Assembly: GCA_021799915.1 (NCBI GenBank)
Contig: JAJYZN010000087.1
Location: forward strand, 1,922-11,176
DNA: 9,255 bases
Source of the DNA: Actinomycetes bacterium
GTDB taxonomy: Bacteria > Actinomycetota > Acidimicrobiia > Acidimicrobiales > RAAP-2
Direction: 5' to 3'
Shown here: positions 1 to 5,697 of the stretch, piece after piece
Layout of the letters: every line of letters starts with the position of its first letter
How positions within the stretch are numbered: position 1 is the first letter of the stretch
Position numbers and translations under genes: made by a program
Notes under the pieces: model-generated
What the model was told of the DNA's origin: nothing
The model's database searches: none
Seen by the model: the letters and a program-made list of their open reading frames with translations, nothing else

Positions 1-626
1 AGTGAGACGGCCAGGTTCACCGGGAGCGACTCGCCGGTCAGACGCAGGATGCCGGGAACGATCCCGACCGTGGAGAGGGTGAGATGACGGGCCGAAATCC
101 CGACGTCCGTGTGCAGCCGCTGCACCGCTCCCCAGGTGCGGTCGTAATTGGCCAACGGCTCGCCCATTCCCATGAAGACCACGTTCGAGACCCGCCGGGG
201 ACGGGCCTCCCGGATGGCGGCGATCACCTGCTCGACGATCTCACCGGTCCTGAGGTTCCGGCGGAAACCGGCCTGGCCGGTAGCGCAGAACCCGCACGCC
301 ATTGCGCAGCCCGCCTGGGTGGAGACGCAGACCGTCACCCGGTCCGGGTAGCACATGAGGACCGTTTCCACCGCCGCACCGTCTGAGAGCGACCACAGCC
401 ACTTCACCGTGTCGCCGCCGTCAGCGGTAACCCTCGACACCTCGGTGAGCATCATGGGAAGGGCCGCCTCGACACGCGCTCGGAGATCCAGGGGGAGATC
501 GGTCATCTCGGCCGGAAATCGTGCCTGGTGGTACAGGCCCTCCCAGAGTTGACGGACCCGGTAGTCGGGCTCGCCTTGGAGGAGTCCGGCCACATCGTCG
601 ATGGTGGCGTCGTACCGACCGAGCAC
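1..626 (-). CDS. rlmN: Dual-specificity 23S rRNA A2503 / tRNA A37 C2-methyltransferase RlmN, 3'-truncated by the window edge
   Basis: Radical SAM methyltransferase that places a C2 methyl on A2503 of 23S rRNA and, in the family, on A37 of some tRNAs. About 208 residues are visible. The N-terminal accessory domain contains YRVRQLWEGLY and EMTDLP. The radical-SAM cluster motif CAMACGFC follows, with ligands near C107, C111 and C114, then the RlmN/Cfr signature VFMGMGEPLANYD near 150-162 and LTLSTVGIVPG. The C-terminal catalytic cysteine lies beyond the left edge. There is no in-frame ATG before the conserved region. I chose GTG at 626 because it puts about 20 residues before the conserved YRVRQLW and sits 7 bases after a -10-like hexamer, which would give a leaderless mRNA. 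A second GTG at 656 is possible. The gene is separated from tsaD by 187 bases, so it is probably a separate transcription unit. The family is certain; the start is not. Confidence 0.93.
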   Translation of the reverse strand, partial: MLGRYDATIDDVAGLLQGEPDYRVRQLWEGLYHQARFPAEMTDLPLDLRARVEAALPMMLTEVSRVTADGGDTVKWLWSLSDGAAVETVLMCYPDRVTVCVSTQAGCAMACGFCATGQAGFRRNLRTGEIVEQVIAAIREARPRRVSNVVFMGMGEPLANYDRTWGAVQRLHTDVGISARHLTLSTVGIVPGILRLTGESLPVNLAVS

Positions 627-633
627 GGCTCCT

Positions 634-661
634 ACGCTACGCCGAGCCGGTCGCACGCCAA
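634..661 (-). promoter_or_regulatory. Putative housekeeping-sigma promoter of rlmN giving a leaderless transcript
   Basis: On the minus strand, TTGGCG (656-661) is followed by a 16-base spacer and TAGCGT (634-639), which fits the TANNNT -10 pattern. Seven bases then lead to GTG at 626, so transcription would begin at or next to the start codon. Leaderless genes are common in actinobacteria. An AGGAG stands only two bases before the GTG, too close for a normal Shine-Dalgarno site. The -35 match is partial and the call is an inference from pattern only. Confidence 0.4.
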
Positions 662-690
662 CCGGGCGCGCTCCTCGGGGCCACGTCCCA

Positions 691-789
691 TGGTCCCGGC
701 CCCAGTGTTGGGGGGTGCTGGGCGGTGCTGGGCGGTAGTGGGCGGTACTGGGAGGTACTGGGCGGTGCACCCCATCGGGGCCGGGACCA
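691..789. repeat. 13-bp perfect inverted repeat framing the 10-bp array
   Basis: TGGTCCCGGCCCC at 691-703 is the exact reverse complement of GGGGCCGGGACCA at 777-789. The 73 bases between the arms hold the tandem array. The right arm can instead pair locally (GGGACC 783-788 with GGTCCC 796-801; CCCC 770-773 with GGGG 777-780), so the RNA could fold in competing ways. There is no T-tract, so this is not a classical intrinsic terminator, though it lies where an operon-end structure would be expected. Confidence 0.7.
711..770. repeat. Six 10-bp tandem repeats in the tsaD-rlmN spacer
   Basis: Six consecutive 10-base units run from 711 to 770 with consensus GGCGGTACTG on the plus strand: GGGGGTGCTG, GGCGGTGCTG, GGCGGTAGTG, GGCGGTACTG, GGAGGTACTG and GGCGGTGCAC. 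The tract is non-coding. It starts 44 bases past the tsaD stop in the direction of transcription. The edge units are the most diverged, as expected for an array that has expanded and decayed. In a tsaD read-through transcript the RNA copy would be rich in CCGCC. Confidence 0.9.
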
Positions 790-813
790 GCCCCAGGTCC
801 CCCTTCGGACGCC

Positions 814-1851
814 TTAGCCCTGGACCGCGAGGAAGAGCGTCGGATCTGCTGCCAGCGACAACGGGCTCGGTCCGTCGTGTTCGAGGCGCCACCAGCCGGC
901 CGCGGCAACCATGGCTGCGTTGTCCGTGCACATGGCCCGGCTCGGAAGGTATGCCGGCACCCCGATCTCCTCTGCGACTTCGGTGATGCGTCGACGGAGC
1001 AGCGAATTCGCCGCCACACCACCGGCGAGGCAGAGCCCGCGGGCACCGACGGCCTCTGCCGCTCGGCGGGACTTGGCCACCAGCACCTCGACGACCGCAT
1101 GCTGGAACGAGGCTGCCACATCGGCGGTGGTGGCTTCGGGGTGGCGCTCCACGGTGCGAACCACCGACGTCTTCAGCCCGGAGAAGGAGAAGTCGAACCC
1201 ATCTCCGAGCATGGCTCGGGGGAACGAGAACGCCGTCGGATCCCCCTCAACGGCCGCCTTGTCGATCGCCGGCCCGCCGGGGTAGCCCAACCCGAGATAC
1301 CTGGCAACCTTGTCATAGGCCTCTCCGGCGGCGTCGTCCAAGGTCTGACCGAGCAGCCGGTAGGACCCCGGCCCCCGCATCTCCACCAGCAGCGTGTGGC
1401 CTCCCGACACCAAGAGAACCACGAGCGGCCACCCCATGTCGGGTTGCTCCAACATGGAGGCGAACAGGTGCCCTTCGAGATGATTGACACCCACGAACGG
1501 CACGCCCCAGCTCGTGGCCAGGGCCTTGGCTCCGCTGAGACCGACCAGGAGGGAACCCACCAGTCCGGGGCCGTACGTGGCGGCCACGGCGTCGAGCACA
1601 GGAGCACGTGGGTCGATGCCGGCCGACTCCAGTGCCTCGGCGACCACCTGGGTGAACAGCTCGACGTGCGCCCGGCCGGCGATCTCGGGCACCACACCTC
1701 CGTACTTGGCATGAAGGTCGACCTGGCTGGACACCACGGACGACCTCACCTGTCGCCCTCCGACCACCACGGCCGCCGCCGTCTCGTCACAGGACGTCTC
1801 GATGCCCAACACGACGCCTTGGTCGGCCCGGTCGTCGGCAGTCGTCATCAC
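814..1851 (-). CDS. tsaD: tRNA N6-threonylcarbamoyladenosine (t6A37) transferase TsaD
   Basis: Catalytic subunit of the bacterial t6A machinery (Kae1/Gcp/YgjD family). It transfers the threonylcarbamoyl group from TC-AMP to A37 of ANN-decoding tRNAs, working with TsaB and TsaE in the cytoplasm. The 345-residue product has the normal family length. Visible motifs are LGIETSCDET (15-24), the metal-binding HLEGH (H124, H128), LVSGGHT (147-153), DDAAGEAYDK (172-181), GGVAANS (277-283) and the metal ligand aspartate in CTDNAAM (D310). GTG at 1851 shares GTGA with the rimI stop. The adjacent ATG at 1848 (TGATG arrangement) is an equally plausible start, one codon shorter. TsaD is the last gene of the operon. 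TsaC, needed to make TC-AMP, is not in the window. Confidence 0.97.
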   Translation of the reverse strand: MMTTADDRADQGVVLGIETSCDETAAAVVVGGRQVRSSVVSSQVDLHAKYGGVVPEIAGRAHVELFTQVVAEALESAGIDPRAPVLDAVAATYGPGLVGSLLVGLSGAKALATSWGVPFVGVNHLEGHLFASMLEQPDMGWPLVVLLVSGGHTLLVEMRGPGSYRLLGQTLDDAAGEAYDKVARYLGLGYPGGPAIDKAAVEGDPTAFSFPRAMLGDGFDFSFSGLKTSVVRTVERHPEATTADVAASFQHAVVEVLVAKSRRAAEAVGARGLCLAGGVAANSLLRRRITEVAEEIGVPAYLPSRAMCTDNAAMVAAAGWWRLEHDGPSPLSLAADPTLFLAVQG

Positions 1852-2522
1852 CCGTCGGAGCGTAGTCGGGCCTCTATCGCCCCCAGCCTTCGGGAGTACT
1901 CGTCGGCGTCGATGTCGTGCACCACCATGACGAACGCGTCCTCTCCGGTCTTCTGGTAGTAGCCCTTGCGCACGCCGACCGGCGCGAACCCGAAGCGCCG
2001 GTACAGGGCCTGAGCCCGGGTGTTTCCCGCTGCCACTTCCAGCGAGACCTGGCGGGCCCCGAGCTCAAGGGACAGACGCATGGCGTGGAGCAGGATCTCG
2101 GTGCCCATCCCGCTCCCGTGATGGTCCGGGGCCACCGCCAGGGTGGTGACGTGCGCTTCGGTCCCGACGATCATCAATCCCACGTATCCCACGATGGAGT
2201 GGCGCACCCGAGCCACCCTGTACGCCCGTCCCGTGCGCAAGGCCAGCTCGGAGTTGAAGATGGCCAGGCTCCAGGGCTCGGGGAACACCGCGTGCTCGAT
2301 GGCCATCACCTGGCGCAGGTGACGATGGCGCATCGGGACGAAGTCCAGCCGATGCCGCCTGACGGCGCGCGCTGGTGCGGCCGGTTCCTCTGGTGCCGCC
2401 GGTCCCCCTGGTGCCGCCGGTCCCTCGGGTGCGGCCGGTCCCCCTGGTGCCGCCGGTCCCGACTGGTGGGGCCGCTCGAGTCCCTTCGACCGCCGGAGCG
2501 GGTCAGAAGGCCCGGTCGTCAC
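1848..2522 (-). CDS. rimI: RimI-type N-alpha-acetyltransferase (GNAT) with a repeat-rich N-terminal extension
   Basis: GNAT acetyltransferase of the RimI family, which acetylates protein N-termini (ribosomal protein S18 in E. coli). The gene often sits among tsa genes. The catalytic domain runs from about residue 58 to 205. It has the acetyl-CoA loop LAVAPDHHGSGMG (128-140), then EVAAGNTRAQALYRRFGF (162-179) and GYYQKTGEDAFVM (187-199), the conserved N..A..LY..GF and YY...DA arrangement. The product is 224 residues against about 150 for typical RimI. The excess is residues 1-57, including PAAPGG/PAAPEG-type hexapeptide repeats at about 23-50. GTG at 2522 is chosen because it shares GTGA with the tsaB stop and has a GAGG about nine bases upstream. 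A shorter product from the ATG before RHRHLRQV (residue 64) would still hold the core domain. Confidence 0.93.
   Translation of the reverse strand: MTTGPSDPLRRSKGLERPHQSGPAAPGGPAAPEGPAAPGGPAAPEEPAAPARAVRRHRLDFVPMRHRHLRQVMAIEHAVFPEPWSLAIFNSELALRTGRAYRVARVRHSIVGYVGLMIVGTEAHVTTLAVAPDHHGSGMGTEILLHAMRLSLELGARQVSLEVAAGNTRAQALYRRFGFAPVGVRKGYYQKTGEDAFVMVVHDIDADEYSRRLGAIEARLRSDG
2373..2462 (-). repeat. Five 18-bp in-frame repeats encoding Pro/Ala/Gly hexapeptides in rimI
   Basis: Five consecutive 18-base units (2373-2390, 2391-2408, 2409-2426, 2427-2444, 2445-2462) have plus-strand consensus TGGTGCCGCCGGTCCCCC. Read on the minus strand in the rimI frame, each gives the hexapeptide PAAPGG, PAAPEG or PAAPEE. 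Copies differ at one to a few positions. The period is a multiple of three, so copy-number changes would keep the frame. Confidence 0.9.
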
Positions 2523-3370
2523 GTGGCAGCGCCTCGCCGCTGTACCCAGTTGATCCGGGCGTCGGCATCACGAAGGTACACGGGCTGGATCGCCTCCGGT
2601 GCTGCCATCGCCACGCCGGCGGCGATCATCTGAGCGGCAAGTACGGCCACCATGGCCGGCGGAGGGCTCGCCAGGAGCAGCCCGGCGACGGTCACGTTCG
2701 GCACCCTCGCCAAATCTTGCGCGTAGCGGCGTGCGCCGTCCCCCACGGCCAGCACGGGCCCCGACCGAGGTGCAGCCGACTCCGGCGACAGGACGGCGGC
2801 ACCGTCAACCGACGCGCCCCCGCTCCGGGTACCGAGCGCCGCGGCGAGCTCTGCCGGCGCGTAACGGGTGGTCGGCCCCAGGGCCAGCAGGCCGGACTGT
2901 TCGAAGAGCAGGTTCGCGTCGGGACCCTGGGCCGGAGCGTTGGCGGAGAGGCCCGCGGGCGCGGTGGAGCCCCAGAGTCGAGGCTGGTAGCGACGGGCGA
3001 ACACCTCGCCCCTGCGGGCATCCACGACGGCCGCGACCTCGCTGTTCCAACCGGCGTCGACTGCCGCGTGGGCCAGCACGTCCACGCTGGTCACGGCGAT
3101 GATCCCCAATCCGAGGGCCTGCGCCAGGGCCTTGGCCGTCACCACGCCTACCCTCAACCCGGTGAACAGTCCCGGTCCCACGTCGACGGCCACGACCTCT
3201 ATGTCGGTCAACGTGACCTCGGCCTGCTCGAGGGCGTGGGTGATGGCCGGCATCAGCGCTTCTCCGTGACGGTGCCGCCCGGTGGCCCAGACTGACGAGC
3301 GAAGCCCTTCCCCGTCGGCCACGGCCACCCCGACCAGCTCGGTGGCGCTCTCGATCCCGAGGACGATCAT
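2519..3370 (-). CDS. tsaB: t6A biosynthesis protein TsaB, with low-complexity insertions
   Basis: Non-catalytic partner of TsaD in the TsaB-TsaD-TsaE complex, built on the ASKHA fold. The N-terminus MIVLGIESA and the signature DVGPGLFTGLRVG (63-75) are diagnostic; VVDARRGEVFARRY (115-128) and PVYLRDADARINW (263-275) also match. At 283 residues it is longer than the usual 210-240. The excess lies in two Ala/Gly/Ser/Pro-rich stretches at about 131-168 and 181-205, between conserved blocks. ATG at 3370 is chosen because it overlaps the tsaE stop as ATGA, matches the family N-terminus and has a strong Shine-Dalgarno GGAGG seven bases upstream. A longer reading frame upstream is Arg-rich and lies inside tsaE, so it was not used. 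The stop overlaps rimI. Confidence 0.95.
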   Translation of the reverse strand: MIVLGIESATELVGVAVADGEGLRSSVWATGRHRHGEALMPAITHALEQAEVTLTDIEVVAVDVGPGLFTGLRVGVVTAKALAQALGLGIIAVTSVDVLAHAAVDAGWNSEVAAVVDARRGEVFARRYQPRLWGSTAPAGLSANAPAQGPDANLLFEQSGLLALGPTTRYAPAELAAALGTRSGGASVDGAAVLSPESAAPRSGPVLAVGDGARRYAQDLARVPNVTVAGLLLASPPPAMVAVLAAQMIAAGVAMAAPEAIQPVYLRDADARINWVQRRGAAT

Positions 3371-3957
3371 GGCGAATCCTCCCCGGCGTGGTCGGCGTCC
3401 GGCTCGAGCTCGGGTCCGGCGCTCCCGACCGGTTCGTCTCCAAGCGCGGTGACTTCGGCGAACACCCGCTCGATCGCCCCTCGGCGATCGCTCCAAGGCG
3501 TCGTCCCATGGGTCACCGTGACCAGGCGGACGTCATCATCGGGTGGGGGCGCAGGGGTCAGCGACACCGTCAACGCCCCGGCGCCCAGCACCGGCTCGGC
3601 TGCGTCACCCCATTCGACCAGGGCGACCCCACCGTCGTCGACCAGCTCCCCCAAGCCGAGATCGGCGATCTCGGCCAGGGTCTCGAGGCGGTACACATCG
3701 GCATGGAGAAGCTGGCGGACGGGACCGGTGCAGGCGTACTGGCGGACCAGCGTGAACGTGGGACTGGTCACCGGGACGGTGATCCCGAGACCTCGGGCGA
3801 ATCCCTGGGCGAACGTGGTCTTGCCGGCACCCAGTCCACCCACCAGCAAGATGACGTCACCAGGGTGGGCCAGCGGGGCCAACGCCGCCGCCAGGGCCTG
3901 CAGACGCTCGGGCGTACGGACGCGGGCCGTGGCCTTCCACCTCTCGGCGCCGGTCAC
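3367..3957 (-). CDS. tsaE: t6A biosynthesis ATPase TsaE
   Basis: P-loop ATPase (YjeE family) that binds the TsaB-TsaD dimer and is needed for multiple rounds of t6A synthesis. The Walker A motif is GGLGAGKTT (40-48, K46). It is followed by the family motifs TSPTFTLV (64-71), HADVYRL (85-91) and VEWGDAAEPVL (114-124). The product has 196 residues, somewhat longer than the usual 150-165. The excess is an acidic C-terminal tail (about 170-196, rich in E, D, P and G) after the conserved domain. GTG at 3957 is used because it shares GTGA with the stop of the preceding glycosylase gene. No clear Shine-Dalgarno site precedes it, which fits translational coupling. The 3' end contains the tsaB ribosome binding site and overlaps tsaB by four bases. 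Confidence 0.95.
   Translation of the reverse strand: MTGAERWKATARVRTPERLQALAAALAPLAHPGDVILLVGGLGAGKTTFAQGFARGLGITVPVTSPTFTLVRQYACTGPVRQLLHADVYRLETLAEIADLGLGELVDDGGVALVEWGDAAEPVLGAGALTVSLTPAPPPDDDVRLVTVTHGTTPWSDRRGAIERVFAEVTALGDEPVGSAGPELEPDADHAGEDSP
3378..3382 (-). promoter_or_regulatory. Strong ribosome binding site of tsaB
   Basis: GGAGG on the minus strand (part of GGGGAGGATT), seven bases before ATG 3370. It lies within the 3' end of tsaE and is the clearest Shine-Dalgarno site in the operon. It fixes the tsaB start and rules out the longer frame. It may let TsaB be made in excess of TsaE. Confidence 0.75.
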
Positions 3958-4616
3958 CGATCTACGCCGGCGAGCAGCAACTTGGCCCGTACGAGGTCGG
4001 CCCGCATCTCGGCCACCACCGCTCCGCCAGAACGGAGCGCGGCCGCCGGGTGGTAGGTGGGTACGAGCCGAGCCTTGCCGAATTCGTAGTCGCGGCCCCG
4101 AAGCCTGCTGATGGCTTCGGTGGTGTCCAAGAGCAGGCGGGTGGCGAAGTTCCCCAAGGTCACCACCACCCGGGGCCGGATCAGCTCGATCTGTCGATGG
4201 AGGTACGGCCGGCAGGCGTCGATCTCGGCGGGTAGGGGGTCACGGTTCTGCGGAGGCCGACATTTCACCACATTGGTGATGTAGCAACGTGAACGGTCGA
4301 TGCCCATCTCTTCGGCCATGAGCCGATCCAGGAGCTTCCCGGACCTTCCCACGAAGGGCTCGCCCAGCCGATCCTCGTCACGCCCTGGTCCCTCCCCGAC
4401 GAACATCAACTGGGCAGCCGGATCGCCCACGCCGAACACCACCTGGGTCCGCCCACCGGCCAACGGGCAGCGCGTGCAGCCGAGCGCTTCGACCCGGACC
4501 GCCTCCAAGGACTCCGTCGGGCCCGACTGATCACCCTCGGATGCCGGCTCCCCGATAGGGCGCGGACCGTGCACAACCACGTTGGCATCGTAACCACGTT
4601 GCCGGTGGCCACCCAT
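3954..4616 (-). CDS. Family 4/5-type [4Fe-4S] uracil-DNA glycosylase
   Basis: Iron-sulfur uracil-DNA glycosylase, predicted to remove uracil from DNA to start base-excision repair. The 220-residue product has four cysteines in the family pattern: C47 and C50 (CTRC), C119 (VVKCRPP) and C135 (IDAC). The active-site block is VGEGPGRDED...GEPFVGRSG (73-93), followed by NVVKCRPPQNRDPLP (115-129), VTLGNFATR (152-160) and the YHPAAALR motif (188-195). GEGPG..ED and the conserved PQNRDP segment favour family 4 (UdgA-like) over family 5. The first 35 residues are not conserved-looking. ATG at 4616 is the only in-frame ATG near the domain, but it has no Shine-Dalgarno, and GTG codons at about residues 13-15 are alternatives. 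The gene lies between the hydrolase and tsaE and is coupled to tsaE by a GTGA overlap. Confidence 0.92.
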   Translation of the reverse strand: MGGHRQRGYDANVVVHGPRPIGEPASEGDQSGPTESLEAVRVEALGCTRCPLAGGRTQVVFGVGDPAAQLMFVGEGPGRDEDRLGEPFVGRSGKLLDRLMAEEMGIDRSRCYITNVVKCRPPQNRDPLPAEIDACRPYLHRQIELIRPRVVVTLGNFATRLLLDTTEAISRLRGRDYEFGKARLVPTYHPAAALRSGGAVVAEMRADLVRAKLLLAGVDR

Positions 4617-4677
4617 CCGAGGCTCGGGTCGAACGTACCGCCGCGCCTGCGGCCGGGCCGGAGGCAGCCTGATGCCC

Positions 4678-5697
4678 CTATTGGCCTTCCGCCATGCCCA
4701 CCAGCTCGGTCGAGAACCGGTGCAGCAGCTCGTCGAGCAGGTCGGGGCGCTCGAGCATCACCATGTGTCCGCACCCGGGGATCACTACGAGCTCCGAGCC
4801 GGCGATGAGCTCGTGCAGCGCCCGAGACATGCGCGGGGGAGTCAGGACGTCTCTGGTGCCCACGACGATCAGCGTGGGCCGATCGATCCGACGAATTCGG
4901 TGCCGGACGTCAAAGGCCAAGAGTGGCCCGATCAACCCGGCGAGCGCTGCCGGAGGCATAGCGCTGATCATCGACCGCGCCAGCTCGACATCGGCCGGTG
5001 AAGGGCGCGAACCGAAGGAGGCCCTGGTCACCCAGGCGCTCTGGTCGTCACTGAAGAAGATGCCCTTTCCCCGTCGCTCCGCTCTGTGCAACCCGCGCCC
5101 GACGGCACCGGCGAGCAGCTCGGCGAGAGCCGCGCCGCCCAACCCGGGGACCAAGGGGCCAGCCGCCGTGGCTACCAGGGCCAGCCCGGCGACCCGTCGA
5201 TGGAGCACGTCGGGGTGACGGACGGACATGAGCTGGGCGACCATCCCCCCCATCGAGTGCCCCACCAGCACTGCGTCGGTCACGTCGAGGGCCACGAGGA
5301 CTTCGGCCAGGTCGTCGGCCAGACGATCCATCGAGTAGCCGTCCTCACCGGCAATGGACTGACCATGCCCCCGCTGGTCCACGGCGATGACCCGATGCCG
5401 GCCGGCCAGAGCACGGAGCTGTGGCGTCCAGGTGGCCACACTCAGCGTGACGCCGTGGACCAGCACCAGAGGCGGTCCCTCGCCCCGCTCCACCACGTGG
5501 ATCCTCCCACCGTCGCTCACGGTCACCGAGCGGTGACGCATGTCTCCGGGGAGCGTCCTGCCGGCAGCAGCCAAAGTGTCGGCGTCGACCTGCCATCGTC
5601 GGACCAGGGACCGTTCCAGGGTGTACCCGGTCACCGCAGCCCCGGCCGCCAGGGCCCCGGCACCGATCGCCACCAGCAGCCTGCGTCGCCGTCTCAG
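4678..5697 (-). CDS. Alpha/beta-hydrolase with N-terminal membrane anchor or signal, probable CTG start
   Basis: Serine hydrolase of the alpha/beta fold; the substrate cannot be told from sequence. From CTG 5697 it has 339 residues. The order is: a positively charged start with five arginines (2-6), a hydrophobic segment (about 7-27), then the hydrolase domain with the oxyanion loop VLVHG (78-82), VDQRGHGQS (106-114), nucleophile elbow GHSMGG (146-151, S148), acid VGTRDVLTPP (279-288, D283) and GCGHMVMLERPD (308-319, H311). The triad is complete. No ATG lies in frame near the alr stop. CTG 5697 shares CTGA with that stop and has AAGGGAG seven bases upstream. GTG 5673 is the next candidate but would remove the arginines and cut into the hydrophobic segment. 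A hydrolase between alr and tsaE is a recurring arrangement in actinobacteria such as Streptomyces. Confidence 0.88.
   Translation of the reverse strand: MRRRRRLLVAIGAGALAAGAAVTGYTLERSLVRRWQVDADTLAAAGRTLPGDMRHRSVTVSDGGRIHVVERGEGPPLVLVHGVTLSVATWTPQLRALAGRHRVIAVDQRGHGQSIAGEDGYSMDRLADDLAEVLVALDVTDAVLVGHSMGGMVAQLMSVRHPDVLHRRVAGLALVATAAGPLVPGLGGAALAELLAGAVGRGLHRAERRGKGIFFSDDQSAWVTRASFGSRPSPADVELARSMISAMPPAALAGLIGPLLAFDVRHRIRRIDRPTLIVVGTRDVLTPPRMSRALHELIAGSELVVIPGCGHMVMLERPDLLDELLHRFSTELVGMAEGQ

Noticed and set aside
783..801. Hairpin GGGACC/GGTCCC just after tsaD as an intrinsic terminator
   Set aside because: The stem is only six base pairs with a seven-base loop and no following U-run, and it competes with the larger inverted repeat.
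877..1959. 360-residue plus-strand open frame opposite tsaD
   Set aside because: It mirrors tsaD and the end of rimI, has low-complexity His/Gly/Arg-rich composition and no recognisable motif; long antisense frames are expected in DNA this GC-rich.
2373..2462. Collagen-like protein reading of the rimI repeat tract
   Set aside because: The repeat unit is a hexapeptide without Gly at every third position, so it is not a collagen Gly-X-Y tract.
3371..3496. 42-residue upstream extension of tsaB
   Set aside because: It is Arg-rich, overlaps tsaE and would ignore the strong GGAGG and the family-typical MIVLGIESA start at 3370.
4617..4677. Possible promoter or terminator in the 61-base gap before the glycosylase gene
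   Set aside because: A TACGTT -10-like hexamer (4632-4637) has no acceptable -35, and the small GCCGC/GCGGC hairpin (4640-4653) has no T-tract; too weak to annotate.
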